Source of the DNA: Actinoplanes aureus
GTDB taxonomy: Bacteria > Actinomycetota > Actinomycetes > Mycobacteriales > Micromonosporaceae
Length of the DNA: 64,000 bases
Direction: 5' to 3'
Assembly (NCBI RefSeq): GCF_015704865.1
Contig: NZ_JADQTO010000021.1
Span: 62,001 to 126,000, forward strand
Below, piece after piece: positions 8,901-17,095 of the stretch. Position numbers and translations under genes: made by a program. A model generated the notes under the pieces. That model was not told where the DNA came from, did not search any database, and worked only from the letters and a program-made list of their open reading frames with translations. The number at the start of each line of letters is the position of its first letter. Within the stretch, counting starts at the first letter, position 1.

Positions 8901-11291
8901 CCCTTCCGGCGCCGTCGCCGGCAGAGACGCCTCGGCCGCGCCGCTGGGCATTCCCGCGCCCTGGGCGTTCACCGCGCGGATCCGGATCCGGTACGGACGA
9001 CCATGCGCGAACCGGAAGTCACCACTGCTCTCCACCTGCAGGACCGCACGCAACGGCCCGGTGCCGGTGATCGTCGCATCAGCCCACGAGTTGCCGTCGT
9101 CGGTCGAATACTCGTACTTGACGATCGCACTGTCACCGGGGCTCGGCGCGGTGAAGTCGACCCCGAAACCCTCGCCGGCCGCAGCCGCGGTCACCGAGGT
9201 GGGCGCCTCCGGCGCGCCGGGGTTCGGGAGGTTGACGGTCACCGTCTGGCTGTCCGGTCCGGCGCCGAGCGCGTTCAACGCCCGAACCCGGATCCGGTAC
9301 GACTGGCCGGTCCGCAGCACGATGGAGCCGTCTCCGGTGGATTCGGTCGTGACGACAGCGGTGAGCCGCATGGTGCCGCTGACACCGGTCAGCGGCCGCC
9401 AGTGGGCACCGTCGTCGGTGGAATACTCGAACCCGGTCAGCGGACTGCCGTTGTCCTGCGGATTACCGAAGCTCAGCGCCGCTCCGCCCTCGGCCCGCGG
9501 CACGGCCGTCAAATCCCACGGCGCTCCCGGTCGGGCCGCGGGCAAGGAAGCCTCCGCCGCGGCACTCGTCATCCCCGCGCCCTGGGCGTTCACCGCGCGG
9601 ATCCGGATCCGGTACGGACGACCATGCGTGAACCGGAAACCGCCGCCACTCTCGAACTCCAGAACGGCGTGCAACGGCCCGGTGCCGGTGATCGTCGCAT
9701 CGGCCCAAGTGCCGCCGTTGTCGGTCGAGTACTGATACTTGACGATCGCACTGTCACCGGGGCTCGGCGCGGTGAAGTCGACCCCGAAACCCTCGCCGGC
9801 CGCAGCCGCGGTCACCGAGGTGGGCGCCTCCGGCGCGCCGGGGTTCGGCAAGACGATGGAGGCGGTCTGACTGTCACGCCCGGGGCCGAGGGCGTTCCGG
9901 GCACGGACCCGGATCCGGTACGGCTGACCGGTGCGTAACGCCGTGGACCCGTCACCCGCGGACTCGGTCGTGATCACGGCGGAGAGCCTCATCTCCCCGC
10001 TGACCCCGGTCAGCGGCCGCCAATGGGCACCGTCGTCGGTGGTGTACTCCCAGCCGGTGAGCGGACTGCCGTTGTCCGGCGGGTTGCCGAAGCCGAGCGT
10101 CACGCCACCCTCGGCCCGCGGGACAGCCGCCAGATCCCACGGCGCCCCCGGCGGGGCCGACGGCAAGGACGCCTCCGCCGCGGCACTCGGCATACCCGCG
10201 CCCTGAGCGTTCACCGCGCGGATCCGGATCCGGTACGGACGACCATGCGCGAACCGGAAGTCACCGCCACTCTCGAACTCCAGAACGGCACGCAACGGGC
10301 CGGTGCCGGTCGTCGTCGCATCGGCCCACGTGCCGCCGTCGTCGGTCGAGTACTGGTATTTGACGATCGCACTGTCACCCGGGCTCGGCGCGGTGAAGTC
10401 GACCCCGAAACCCTCACCGGCCGCAGCCGCGGTCACCGAGGTGGGCGCCCCCGGAGCGCCGGGATTCGGCAGACTCACGATGAACGTCTGAGTGTCCTGT
10501 CCGGGGCCTTCCGCGTTCAACGCGCGGAGGCGCAGCTGATACTGCTGGCCCGGTTGCAGCGCGGTGCTGCCGCCGCCACTCGACTGGTTGGTGATGGTGG
10601 CGCTCAGCTGAGTGGTACCGGAAACGGTCAGCGGTCGCCAGCTCGCTCCGTTGTCGGTGGTGTACTCCCACGCGTTGATCGGGCTGCCGTAGTCCCGCGG
10701 CGGCGAGAAACCGAGCGTGACGGCGCTCGCTTCCACGCTCACCGTCACCGAGTGCGGGGCATCCGGCGCCTTCGGCGGAATCGTCACGGCGAAGGGGTCG
10801 CTGGGCACGCCCGCGCCGTCGGCGTTGACCGCCCTCACCACCACGTTGTACGGAATGTTGTGTCCCAGCGGCATGTTGCCGCCGTGGGACTCGTGCGTGA
10901 CCGTGGCCTGTTTGGTAGTCGTGCCGGTCACGTTGGCCAGCTGCCGCCAGCTGGTGCCGTTGTCGGTCGAGTAGTCGTAGCCGGTGATCGGGCTGCCGCC
11001 GTCGTCGGCCACCTGGAAGGTCAGGGTGAGCGTGCCGTCGCCCGGCGCCGCGGAGAACCCGGTGGGCTTACCCGGCGCGGCCATCGCCGTCTGCTCGGCG
11101 GCATCCGTCGCCGAGCCGGCAGCGTGCCGGGCGGTGCCGTCCGGCGAAGCTTCACTTTCCGTGGACGCGCTCGCGGACGGGGATGCGTTGGCCTGAGGCT
11201 CGGCGAAGGCCGGTGCGGTGTTCAGCATCGCGGCGGTGTTGGCGGTGAGCGAGAGGGCTCCGATAGCGGACAGCCAACGTCGACGGCGCAT
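5937..11291 (-). CDS. Giant FN3-repeat surface protein with LPTTG sorting-type C-terminus
   Basis: A 1784-residue exported protein. A basic signal peptide (MRRRRWLSAIGALSLT) is followed by a Ser/Ala-rich stretch, then about 15 fibronectin type III modules of roughly 100 residues, then an IPT/Ig-like module containing ETVTIRGSGYAPNSTVEVVV. A low-complexity DTGGSQPD-type spacer leads to LPTTG at about residues 1728-1732, a hydrophobic segment and a basic region, the layout of a sortase-anchored protein; the tail after the membrane segment is longer than usual. From about repeat 3 to 11 two module types alternate strictly: one with GFGVDFTAPSPGDSAIVKYQYS and one with NGSPLTGWEYTTDDG. It probably acts as a cell-surface adhesin or spacer; the ligand cannot be told. 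Confidence 0.85.
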   Translation of the reverse strand: MRRRRWLSAIGALSLTANTAAMLNTAPAFAEPQANASPSASASTESEASPDGTARHAAGSATDAAEQTAMAAPGKPTGFSAAPGDGTLTLTFQVADDGGSPITGYDYSTDNGTSWRQLANVTGTTTKQATVTHESHGGNMPLGHNIPYNVVVRAVNADGAGVPSDPFAVTIPPKAPDAPHSVTVSVEASAVTLGFSPPRDYGSPINAWEYTTDNGASWRPLTVSGTTQLSATITNQSSGGGSTALQPGQQYQLRLRALNAEGPGQDTQTFIVSLPNPGAPGAPTSVTAAAAGEGFGVDFTAPSPGDSAIVKYQYSTDDGGTWADATTTGTGPLRAVLEFESGGDFRFAHGRPYRIRIRAVNAQGAGMPSAAAEASLPSAPPGAPWDLAAVPRAEGGVTLGFGNPPDNGSPLTGWEYTTDDGAHWRPLTGVSGEMRLSAVITTESAGDGSTALRTGQPYRIRVRARNALGPGRDSQTASIVLPNPGAPEAPTSVTAAAAGEGFGVDFTAPSPGDSAIVKYQYSTDNGGTWADATITGTGPLHAVLEFESGGGFRFTHGRPYRIRIRAVNAQGAGMTSAAAEASLPAARPGAPWDLTAVPRAEGGAALSFGNPQDNGSPLTGFEYSTDDGAHWRPLTGVSGTMRLTAVVTTESTGDGSIVLRTGQSYRIRVRALNALGAGPDSQTVTVNLPNPGAPEAPTSVTAAAAGEGFGVDFTAPSPGDSAIVKYEYSTDDGNSWADATITGTGPLRAVLQVESSGDFRFAHGRPYRIRIRAVNAQGAGMPSGAAEASLPATAPEGPWDLRIQPGDRTMTLTFGVPPDNGSPITGWEYTTDDGAHWQPLSVTGDMRGTATIATESDGTTSLSNGMPYQVRIHALNDLGTGRDSETVTITLPNPGAPAAPAPVTAAPAGAGFGVDFTAPAPGDSAIVKYQYSTDGGSTWADVTTTGTGPLHAVLEAESQSGWPFARGTGYLISIRAVNDQGPGMPSDPVEAALDPTVPGAPVDLSAQVGDRAITLTWNKPTDSGSRVTGLEYSTDYGGTWRPLPPYTVNDDFSMSSTIITASAGDGTTPLQNGQTYYLRLRAVSELGTGQDSMPLRVELPVPGAPGRPASLNLSLLGNRFGVDFTAASPGDSAIVKYQYSTDDGETWADVAPTGTGPLHVEVSAESDTRLPLRYDHRYDIRLRAVNTQGAGPASDPVGRILAPAEPGAPSLITPTSGDRQVTVMFTAPPAHGATITGYDYSTDGGTTWWPLAGYTQLGPTTVRATIADLTNGIAYRLRLRASNEVGPGPASEAVTVTPYGAPGAPSGLTAVPGTAGATLTFAAPSSSGSEISGYEYSTDGGATWAALPPPSGTGTLTAVITTASGQGRPALTGGATYQVSVRAINAAGPGAPSPAAALTLSADVGAPRALTVAARNRAAALTFGAPADARADAITGYQVSVDNGKTWSGLSPAGGAGGMLTATVGNLSNDSTYQIQVRAVTAAGPGAATGAVSVTPLAPPAAPTAVVAAPQTATITVSWSAPAPGGAPVTGYTAIASPGPATCEAVETTTCVLGARADQPYTVVVVAHSASGDSIASAPSASVTAVPPAIPSTPPVADEQLGADGGADGDVDAVQPGETVTIRGSGYAPNSTVEVVVYSAPVSLGTVLTDDNGEFSLDIAVPANLAGTHSIVAVGADPDGNVRSMRLDVTVAPAPAPSPSPDTGGSQPDDGGSEPDTGGSQPDNGGDLPTTGNATEDMAVLGLFLMLLGAGLVRTSRLETAGSARPPAASGQSAHRSRDTTMFG
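7680..10470 (-). repeat. Higher-order tandem repeat: alternating two-FN3 units of about 620 bp
   Basis: Within the FN3 gene, blocks recur at a spacing near 620 bp, for example the near-identical stretches starting about 9119, 9739 and 10365 that encode the DSAIVKYQYSTD module. The unit is two FN3 domains (type A plus type B), so the array grew by duplicating domain pairs. Neighbouring units are most alike in the middle of the array, which suggests recent expansion or gene conversion. Confidence 0.8.
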
Positions 11292-11426
11292 GAACGCACC
11301 CCATCTTCACGGGAAGTAATGTCACGCGCACCATATGTAAGCGGGCTCTCGTTGGAGCCCTCCCCCGCTCTTCGTCCCCCGCACGGGCGAAGATGGGTTC
11401 GGTCTGGCCGCGGCAGGGAGGTGTCT

Positions 11427-14400
11427 ATGCCGCTGAACCGTGACGTCGAGATTCATGTCTATCGTGACGCGAACGGATACCGGCTTGATCTACGGTCGCT
11501 GGCCGGCGACACCTCAGCCTCCATCCAGTTGAGTTCAACGCAGATCATGGCGGACTTGGGGGCTGTGAAACGAGAGGTGGGGCTGCCGGCCGCACCGGCC
11601 AGGGACGCGGGAATCGAACCGGCTGGGACGGGCCAGCCGCTCCAGGATGTGGGCGCGGCCTTGTTCGGCGCGCTCTTCTCCGGTGACGCCTTCGCGCTGT
11701 ACCGCGCGAGCCGCGTCGAGGCAGAACGGCAGAACAAGACCCTGCGGCTGGTGCTACGGCTACCACCGGAGCTGGCCGTGTTGCCGTGGGAACTGCTGTT
11801 CGACGAGAGCAGCGGGGACTACGTCTGCCACCGCTGCTCGCTCGTGCGGTACGTGCCTGTCCCGGAACCGCTCCGCGCGCTGACCGTCGCGCCACCGGTC
11901 CACATACTCGGTATGACGTCGTTGCCGGCCGACCTGGCGGTGCTGAACGCCGACGACGAACGACGGCTGCTGGAGACCGCACTGCGAGAGCTGAGACAGC
12001 GCGGGTTGGTATCGCTTCGCTGGGTCGACGGTGAGACCTGGGCAGCCGCCCGCGACGCGCTGATCTCCGGCTGCCATGTGTTCCATTTCATCGGTCACGG
12101 CTCCTTCGACCTGGCCACCCAACACGGTTCGATCTTCTTCGCGGACAGGCACGGCAACAGCGAGCCGGTAGCCGCCGCCGAGTTGGCGAAGCTCCTGGCC
12201 GTCCCGGACTCGCCACCACGGCTGGCGGTACTCAACAGTTGCCTCACCGGGGCGGGCACGGCCGCGGATGCGTTCGCCGGCGTGGGCTCAATGCTGGTCC
12301 GTCGTATCCCGGCGGTGGTGGCGATGCAGTTTCCGATCTCCGACGATGCGGCGATCACCTTCGCGCAGACGTTCTACACAGCCCTGGCGAGGGATCGCGG
12401 TGTCGACGAGGCGGTGCGGGTGGCGCGGATCGACATGGGCCGACGCTCAGGCACCTTCGAATGGGCGACTCCCGTGCTGTACCTGCGCAGTCAGGACAGC
12501 GACCTGTTCCACATCCAGGGCGATGGGGACACACCGGACGCGGCGGGCCGTCCGGGGACGCGGGTAGTTCCCGCTGAGCTGCCGCCGATCCCGGCCGTGC
12601 ATGTCGGCCGGCAGCGCGAGCTCGGCGAACTCGACGCACGGCTGGCGGCAAACGCGGGGCCGGACGGCCGTCTGCTGGTACTGACCATCGGTGGGGCCGG
12701 CGGCATCGGAAAGACCGCGCTGGCACTGCACTGGGCTCACTCCGTTCAGCGGCGGTTCCCCGACGGACTGCTGTACGTGAACCTTCGCGGATTCGGCACC
12801 GAAGCGCCGATGGACCCGGCGGAGGCGGTACGTCATTTCCTGACCGCCTTCGGCATCGACGACCAACGGATCCCGGGCGACCTGGACGGGCGCACGGCCC
12901 TCTACAGATCGGTGACCGCGACGACGCGGATACTGGTCCTGCTGGACAACGCCGTGGACTCGGCACAGGTACGGCCGCTGCTGCCGGGCTCTCGTAACGC
13001 GGTTGTGCTCGTGACGAGTCGCAACCAGCTCGGCGGGCTGATCTCGGACGGCGCGACACCGGTGACCCTGGACTTTATGTCCCACGCCGACGCTCTCGCT
13101 CTCCTCACCCAGCGGCTGGGCGGGGCACGGCTCGACGCGGACGCGCAGGCCACGAGCGACCTCCTCGACTTCTGTGGCGGGCTGCCGCTGGCACTGTCCA
13201 TCGTCGCGGCGCGCGCGCAGATCCGGCCGCGGACCCTTCTGGCGTCGCTCCGCGACGAGCTGACGGATGAGGGCGAAAGGTTGGATCTGCTCGCCATCGA
13301 AGGAGCCGAGACCAACCTGCGCGCCGTCTTCTCGTGGTCCTACAAGGCCCTCACCCCGCAGGCACAACGACTGTTCCGGTTGCTCGGCGTCAACCGGAGC
13401 CCGGAGGTCGGTTTGTACGGTGCCGCCTCGCTCGCCGATCTGCCGGTCAATCGCGTGCGATCGCGGCTCCGGGAGCTGGACGGCGCCCACCTCCTGGACG
13501 AGTACCGGCCGCAGCGATATCGCCTGCATGACCTCCTGCACCTGTACGCGGCGGCGCTCGCCGAAGAGGTCGATCCGCTCGACGATCGGCAGGCCTGCCT
13601 GCGTCGGTTGTTCGGCTACTACCTGGACACCGCCATGGTGGCCCGCGCGGTCCTGATAGGCGACCAGCCGTCGTCGAATCGGAGCAGCGGCTTGACGACC
13701 GCGGATGCGGGCGTTCGGATACCGCCTATACAGAACCGTGCGGAGGCCGCGGCGTGGTTCGACGCGGAGGATGCCAGCCTGCTTGCCGCCGTCACGAACA
13801 TCGCGACCGGGGACCTTGCCGAATTCTCCGGCCTCCTCGCCTGGTCCGTCGACAACGTGTGGGTTTGGCGTGGACGCGTCCACGAGGTCGCCTCGATCTG
13901 GCGTAACGCCGCCGACGCCGCCGACCGGCGTGGCGACGCCGCCGCGATCGGCCGAGCCAACCGGCTCCTCGGTCTGGCTCTCCTGCGCCTGGGTGACAAC
14001 GCCCAGGCCCGGACTCACCTCGAACGCGCGGCGGCCCAGTTCGCGGCTCTGGGCGATCCAGGAGGTCAAGCGGCAGCCCAGATGAACCTGGCGACCGCCC
14101 TCGACCGGGACGGGGATCCGAACGCGGCCAGTCAACTCGCCAACAGTTCCCTGCTGCTCTTCAGGACGGCTGCGGACAGGAGAGGTGAGGCGCACGCACT
14201 CAAGGCGGTGGGCCGCTACCGGGCCGAACTCGGCGAACCGGCCGAAGGACTGGCGGACTGTACGGGTTCACTGCACATCTTCCAGCAGCTGGACGACCTG
14301 GACGGTCAGGCCGACGCCCTCGACGACATGGGCAGGATCCACCAGCAGCTCGGGAAGCACGACCAGGCCCGCGAACTGTACGAGCGTGCCCTCGACCTCT

Positions 14401-14570
14401 ACGGACAGGTCGGCGACGACTACGGCAGAGCCGACACCCTCAAGCATCTCGGTGACGCGCGGCATGCGCTCGGCGAAACCGACTCGGCCACGGCAGCGTG
14501 GCATCTGGCCACGGAACTCTTCCGAGCGCAGGGCCGCCATCACCGGGTCCGCCTCCTGGATGCGACGTGA
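11427..14570 (+). CDS. CHAT protease - NB-ARC STAND ATPase - TPR protein
   Basis: A 1047-residue fusion. Residues about 90-360 are a CHAT (caspase-like) peptidase domain with the His in FHFIGHGSF (His224) and the Cys in LAVLNSCLTGAG (Cys272), both catalytic residues intact. Residues about 390-720 are an NB-ARC switch ATPase with the P-loop GGAGGIGKT (Lys429) and the Walker B-like strand RILVLLDN. The rest is TPR-like helical hairpins rich in AL-type repeats. The family logic is a sensor (TPR) that drives NB-ARC oligomerisation and switches on a protease; the target is unknown. The ATG at 11427 follows an excellent RBS (AGGGAGGTG). It is divergent from the FN3 gene. Roles in signalling or in anti-phage abortive defence are both possible. 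Confidence 0.85.
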   Translation: MPLNRDVEIHVYRDANGYRLDLRSLAGDTSASIQLSSTQIMADLGAVKREVGLPAAPARDAGIEPAGTGQPLQDVGAALFGALFSGDAFALYRASRVEAERQNKTLRLVLRLPPELAVLPWELLFDESSGDYVCHRCSLVRYVPVPEPLRALTVAPPVHILGMTSLPADLAVLNADDERRLLETALRELRQRGLVSLRWVDGETWAAARDALISGCHVFHFIGHGSFDLATQHGSIFFADRHGNSEPVAAAELAKLLAVPDSPPRLAVLNSCLTGAGTAADAFAGVGSMLVRRIPAVVAMQFPISDDAAITFAQTFYTALARDRGVDEAVRVARIDMGRRSGTFEWATPVLYLRSQDSDLFHIQGDGDTPDAAGRPGTRVVPAELPPIPAVHVGRQRELGELDARLAANAGPDGRLLVLTIGGAGGIGKTALALHWAHSVQRRFPDGLLYVNLRGFGTEAPMDPAEAVRHFLTAFGIDDQRIPGDLDGRTALYRSVTATTRILVLLDNAVDSAQVRPLLPGSRNAVVLVTSRNQLGGLISDGATPVTLDFMSHADALALLTQRLGGARLDADAQATSDLLDFCGGLPLALSIVAARAQIRPRTLLASLRDELTDEGERLDLLAIEGAETNLRAVFSWSYKALTPQAQRLFRLLGVNRSPEVGLYGAASLADLPVNRVRSRLRELDGAHLLDEYRPQRYRLHDLLHLYAAALAEEVDPLDDRQACLRRLFGYYLDTAMVARAVLIGDQPSSNRSSGLTTADAGVRIPPIQNRAEAAAWFDAEDASLLAAVTNIATGDLAEFSGLLAWSVDNVWVWRGRVHEVASIWRNAADAADRRGDAAAIGRANRLLGLALLRLGDNAQARTHLERAAAQFAALGDPGGQAAAQMNLATALDRDGDPNAASQLANSSLLLFRTAADRRGEAHALKAVGRYRAELGEPAEGLADCTGSLHIFQQLDDLDGQADALDDMGRIHQQLGKHDQARELYERALDLYGQVGDDYGRADTLKHLGDARHALGETDSATAAWHLATELFRAQGRHHRVRLLDAT

Positions 14571-14785
14571 CGGGACGAGGACGATGCGGTCGTCGGTGTC
14601 GGCGGTCCACGCCCGGGTGACCTCGGCCAGCGGCACCGCCCGTGCCCGTACGCCGATCGCGCCGTCGGTTATCGCCGCGGCGAGCCCCGGCAGTTCCGCG
14701 ATGAAGTCGCGGGCCGGGACGGAGCCGATACGCTGCCGACGATCTGCAGCCGGTGCTGCTGTAGTGCGAGCCGTCTGCCTTGGCT
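14571..14785 (-). pseudogene. 3' remnant of an MDR-family (quinone oxidoreductase-like) gene
   Basis: On the minus strand this stretch reads ARDFIAELPGLAAAITDG, then AVPLAEVTRAW, then RIVLVPS. This is the usual C-terminal end of zinc-type or quinone-type medium-chain dehydrogenases. Just upstream, HRLQIVGSVS, which fits the preceding family segment, lies in a different frame, so a frameshift is likely. The frame runs on into the 3' end of the CHAT gene without its own stop, and no N-terminal domain is present. It looks like a decayed leftover rather than a gene. Confidence 0.45.
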
Positions 14786-14800
14786 CGGGTCAGCTGACGC

Positions 14801-15751
14801 TCACGCGGGGTCCTCGAGCTCGTCGGCGAGCGCCTGCCAGGCCGCGGCACACGACCGGGCCACGTCGGCCATGGACTCCCGCCAGTGCGGCGGCACCGCG
14901 GCGACGAGCTCGGCCCATTCGGCCCGCTCGATCACGTGCGCGTCGACCCAGCGGACGAAGACCCGGCCCTTCTCGGCGTAGCGAACCGCCGGGTCGCGGC
15001 TCAGGTTCTCCCGCACCGCGGGCCAGCAGGCGCTCTCCCGGGCGCCGCCGGTGCGGCGCCGCCGGTATTCGACCGCGCCGCGCTGCGAGGTCAGCACCGG
15101 GTCCTGGCCGGCACGGAGGCGCTCCCGCACGTCCCGCGCCGTGCCCACGGATACCCCGGCCTCTTTGGCGATGGCGCGCAGCGGCGCGTCCGGCTTCAGC
15201 GCGATGAACTCGCCGGCCCGCCGCCGGCCCGCCGATCCGTCCACCGGACGCACCCGCCCGTCCCGTCCTACCCGGCTGCCCTCCGCTGCAGCCGGGGGGA
15301 CGAGACGACGGCGGATCATGCTCACCGTCGTCGGTGACAGACCGACGGCGGCCGCGACGGCCCGGTCGGACATGTGCCCGAACAGGCCGAGGATGCGCCC
15401 GGCCGCCGCCTCGCGGTCGGACCGGGACAGCGGCAACCCGTGCTTGAGGTTGGCGTCGACCGAGAGCAGGAATGCCTCCGCGTCGTCACCGTCGAAGAAG
15501 GTGACCGAGATGGTGCGGTCGCCGCGTAGCTTCGCGGCGCGCAGCCGGTGCATGCCGTCGATGACCTTCATGGTGCGCCGGTGCACCAGGATCGGCGGCA
15601 GGCCGGACGCCGTGGCCAGCAGCTGCACATGCTCGGGGTTCTCCCCGCCCAGGCGCGGCGAGTAACCGGGCAGCAGCGACGATATCGGCACCGCGACCGG
15701 GAACCCCCTCCGCACATCGTCTGCTTCCAGGAATTCTGCGCTGCTCAACAT
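14801..15751 (-). CDS. ParB/StrR-like DNA-binding regulator
   Basis: A 316-residue protein. Residues about 15-100 form a ParB/Spo0J-like N-terminal domain (PISSLLPGYSPR, ILVHRRTMKVIDGMHRLRAA), followed by helix-turn-helix regions (SDRAVAAAVGLSPTTVSMIRRR and RAIAKEAGVSVGTARDVRER). This layout is that of StrR-type pathway activators of actinomycete antibiotic clusters rather than chromosome-partition ParB. It is the last gene on the minus strand beyond the 3,4-AHBA/mevalonate operon and probably regulates it. DNA upstream of its start contains GTTCGACTG, a match to one half of the StrR operator I recall. It is separated from the operon by a short hairpin, so it likely has its own promoter. Confidence 0.75.
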   Translation of the reverse strand: MLSSAEFLEADDVRRGFPVAVPISSLLPGYSPRLGGENPEHVQLLATASGLPPILVHRRTMKVIDGMHRLRAAKLRGDRTISVTFFDGDDAEAFLLSVDANLKHGLPLSRSDREAAAGRILGLFGHMSDRAVAAAVGLSPTTVSMIRRRLVPPAAAEGSRVGRDGRVRPVDGSAGRRRAGEFIALKPDAPLRAIAKEAGVSVGTARDVRERLRAGQDPVLTSQRGAVEYRRRRTGGARESACWPAVRENLSRDPAVRYAEKGRVFVRWVDAHVIERAEWAELVAAVPPHWRESMADVARSCAAAWQALADELEDPA

Positions 15752-15791
15752 TGGGACACACCTAACTGGGACAGGATCCGAGAAGGTACGA

Positions 15792-15879
15792 CAGTCGACT
15801 GCTGATGCTCAAGCGCGACTCCACTCCGAATCAAATGTGGATTCGAACCTTGAATGGCTGCTTGTGCCGGGTTCGACTG
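15792..15879. promoter_or_regulatory. Candidate operator region of the ParB/StrR-like gene
   Basis: Three elements lie in the 219-bp gap upstream of the regulator start. CAGTCGACTG is at 15792-15801. A dyad CGAATC (15827-15832) and GATTCG (15840-15845) has a 7-bp spacer. GTTCGACTG is at 15871-15879. StrR sites, as known from the streptomycin cluster, have GTTCGActG and its inverse 11 bp apart; only half sites are seen here. Autoregulation is inferred. Confidence 0.35.
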
Positions 15880-15939
15880 TCACCCCAGGTGTGCGTCTCA
15901 GATGCGACCTGACGCCCTCGGTCGGCGTTCAAATCCCAG

Positions 15940-15955
15940 CCGCGGCAAGCCGCGG
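15940..15955 (-). terminator. Short hairpin after the 3,4-AHBA/mevalonate operon
   Basis: CCGCGGC (15940-15946) and GCCGCGG (15949-15955) pair across 2 nt, 16 bp past the stop of the GriH homologue in the direction of minus-strand transcription. The stem is short and has no U-tract, so it may be only a weak terminator. Confidence 0.4.
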
Positions 15956-15970
15956 ACATGTCCTACCGGG

Positions 15971-17074
15971 TCACTTCTCGATGCAGAACTCGTCGATCGG
16001 ATAGCCGACATGCCGCTGCTCGACCGGCAGGCAACCGAGCACCTTCGTGCCCTCGGTCAGCTCCGTCACGTTCAGCACCGTGCCGCCCGGCCCGAGCACC
16101 CGCACATGCCAGTCGTCCTGGACGATCAGGTTGACCTTGACGCCCGACGGCGCCACCGCGTCGATGGCGAGCAGCGGGCGCGTCTCGATCTTCACCCGGC
16201 CCACGGTGACGACCCGTGACCGGCCCTGCGAGTCGACGGCCAGCACACGGCCGCCGGAGTGAAGCTCGCTCAGGTAGTTGGTGCGCCCGTTGGCCGACAA
16301 CGTGTACGAGTGCAGCGCGCCGGCGTTGACCCGGAACGGCCGGGTCGGCATGTACGGCAGCGGGTGCGTCTCGCTGCAACAAAGGATCATGCCGGTGGAG
16401 TGCGAGCCGACCAGGATGCCCTCGTCGAGCCGGAAGTTCGTGCAGGTGTCGACGCAGGCCCGCTCACCGATGCCGACCCGGCGGATTCCGGTGACCGTCA
16501 GCTCGACGAGCGACACGTCCGCCGCTTTGCTGAGCGCGGCGGCCTTCAGTTCGGTGGCCTCGCCCGGGACACGGGGTGCCAGCATCACGCCGTCGGAGCC
16601 GTGTTCGAGGACCCCGAAGACGATCTCGGCTTCCTCGACGTCGGCTACCTGGGTGATGATGCTGCCCTCGGCACCGGCCGCGGCGGCCAGCACGATCTCC
16701 AGGGGGATCTTGGTGGGGTCGCGGAAGTAGAGCAGGCTCCACTTGTCGTGCCGGGCGGCGTGGCAGGCGGCCTCGAGACTGTCCGCGTCAACGATCTCCA
16801 CGTACCGGCCGAACTCCACGTCGGGAAACTTCTCGGTCAGCACCGCGGGGTCGCCGTGCCGGGCCGGATCGACGATCACCAGGTCCGCGGCGCCGAACGT
16901 CTCGGGCAGCGGCTGGTGCTGCGGGAACAGCACCTTCTTGACGGTCGGGGGAATCGGCTCCAGGTCGGCGGCGTCGGCCGCCACGATCGCGTCCACCCGC
17001 TGGTGGACGGCCTCCTCGACGATGGCCTCCCGGGCGCCGTTGACGTTGCGGATGTCCAGCCAGCACAGCTTCAC
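15971..17074 (-). CDS. griH: GriH homologue: 3-amino-4-hydroxybenzoate synthase (DHQ synthase II family)
   Basis: A 367-residue member of the archaeal-type 3-dehydroquinate synthase II family: MKLCWLDIRN at the start, DKWSLLYFRDPTKIPLEIVLAA, GSHSTGMILCCSETH, VKIETRPLLAIDAVAPSGVKVNLIVQDDWHVR. In grixazone biosynthesis GriH converts the C7 aldol product made by GriI into 3,4-AHBA without using the shikimate pathway; ptmB1/B2 of platensimycin are the same pair. The GriI homologue is immediately upstream (21-bp gap), which separates this from a housekeeping archaeal-type DHQ synthase. It is the last gene of the minus-strand operon. The aromatic core of the cluster product is therefore expected to be an aminohydroxybenzoate. 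Confidence 0.88.
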   Translation of the reverse strand: MKLCWLDIRNVNGAREAIVEEAVHQRVDAIVAADAADLEPIPPTVKKVLFPQHQPLPETFGAADLVIVDPARHGDPAVLTEKFPDVEFGRYVEIVDADSLEAACHAARHDKWSLLYFRDPTKIPLEIVLAAAAGAEGSIITQVADVEEAEIVFGVLEHGSDGVMLAPRVPGEATELKAAALSKAADVSLVELTVTGIRRVGIGERACVDTCTNFRLDEGILVGSHSTGMILCCSETHPLPYMPTRPFRVNAGALHSYTLSANGRTNYLSELHSGGRVLAVDSQGRSRVVTVGRVKIETRPLLAIDAVAPSGVKVNLIVQDDWHVRVLGPGGTVLNVTELTEGTKVLGCLPVEQRHVGYPIDEFCIEK

Positions 17075-17095
17075 GGAAATCTCCTCAGAAACGGG

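Noticed and set aside
7680..10470. CRISPR-like regular repeats
   Set aside because: The period is about 620 bp, in frame and coding for FN3 modules; there are no short repeats with unique spacers.
12447..14195. Minus-strand open frame of 582 codons inside the CHAT gene
   Set aside because: Composition is a mirror of the real gene and no domain is recognisable.
14801..15751. Chromosome-partition ParB
   Set aside because: No parA neighbour and no parS site is seen; size and position fit a StrR-like pathway regulator.
15920..15960. tRNA-like 3' end (GTTCAAATCC followed by a GC-rich stem)
   Set aside because: The T-arm stem does not pair and no 5' acceptor, D-arm or anticodon arm is present. 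The GC stem is better read as a terminator-like hairpin.
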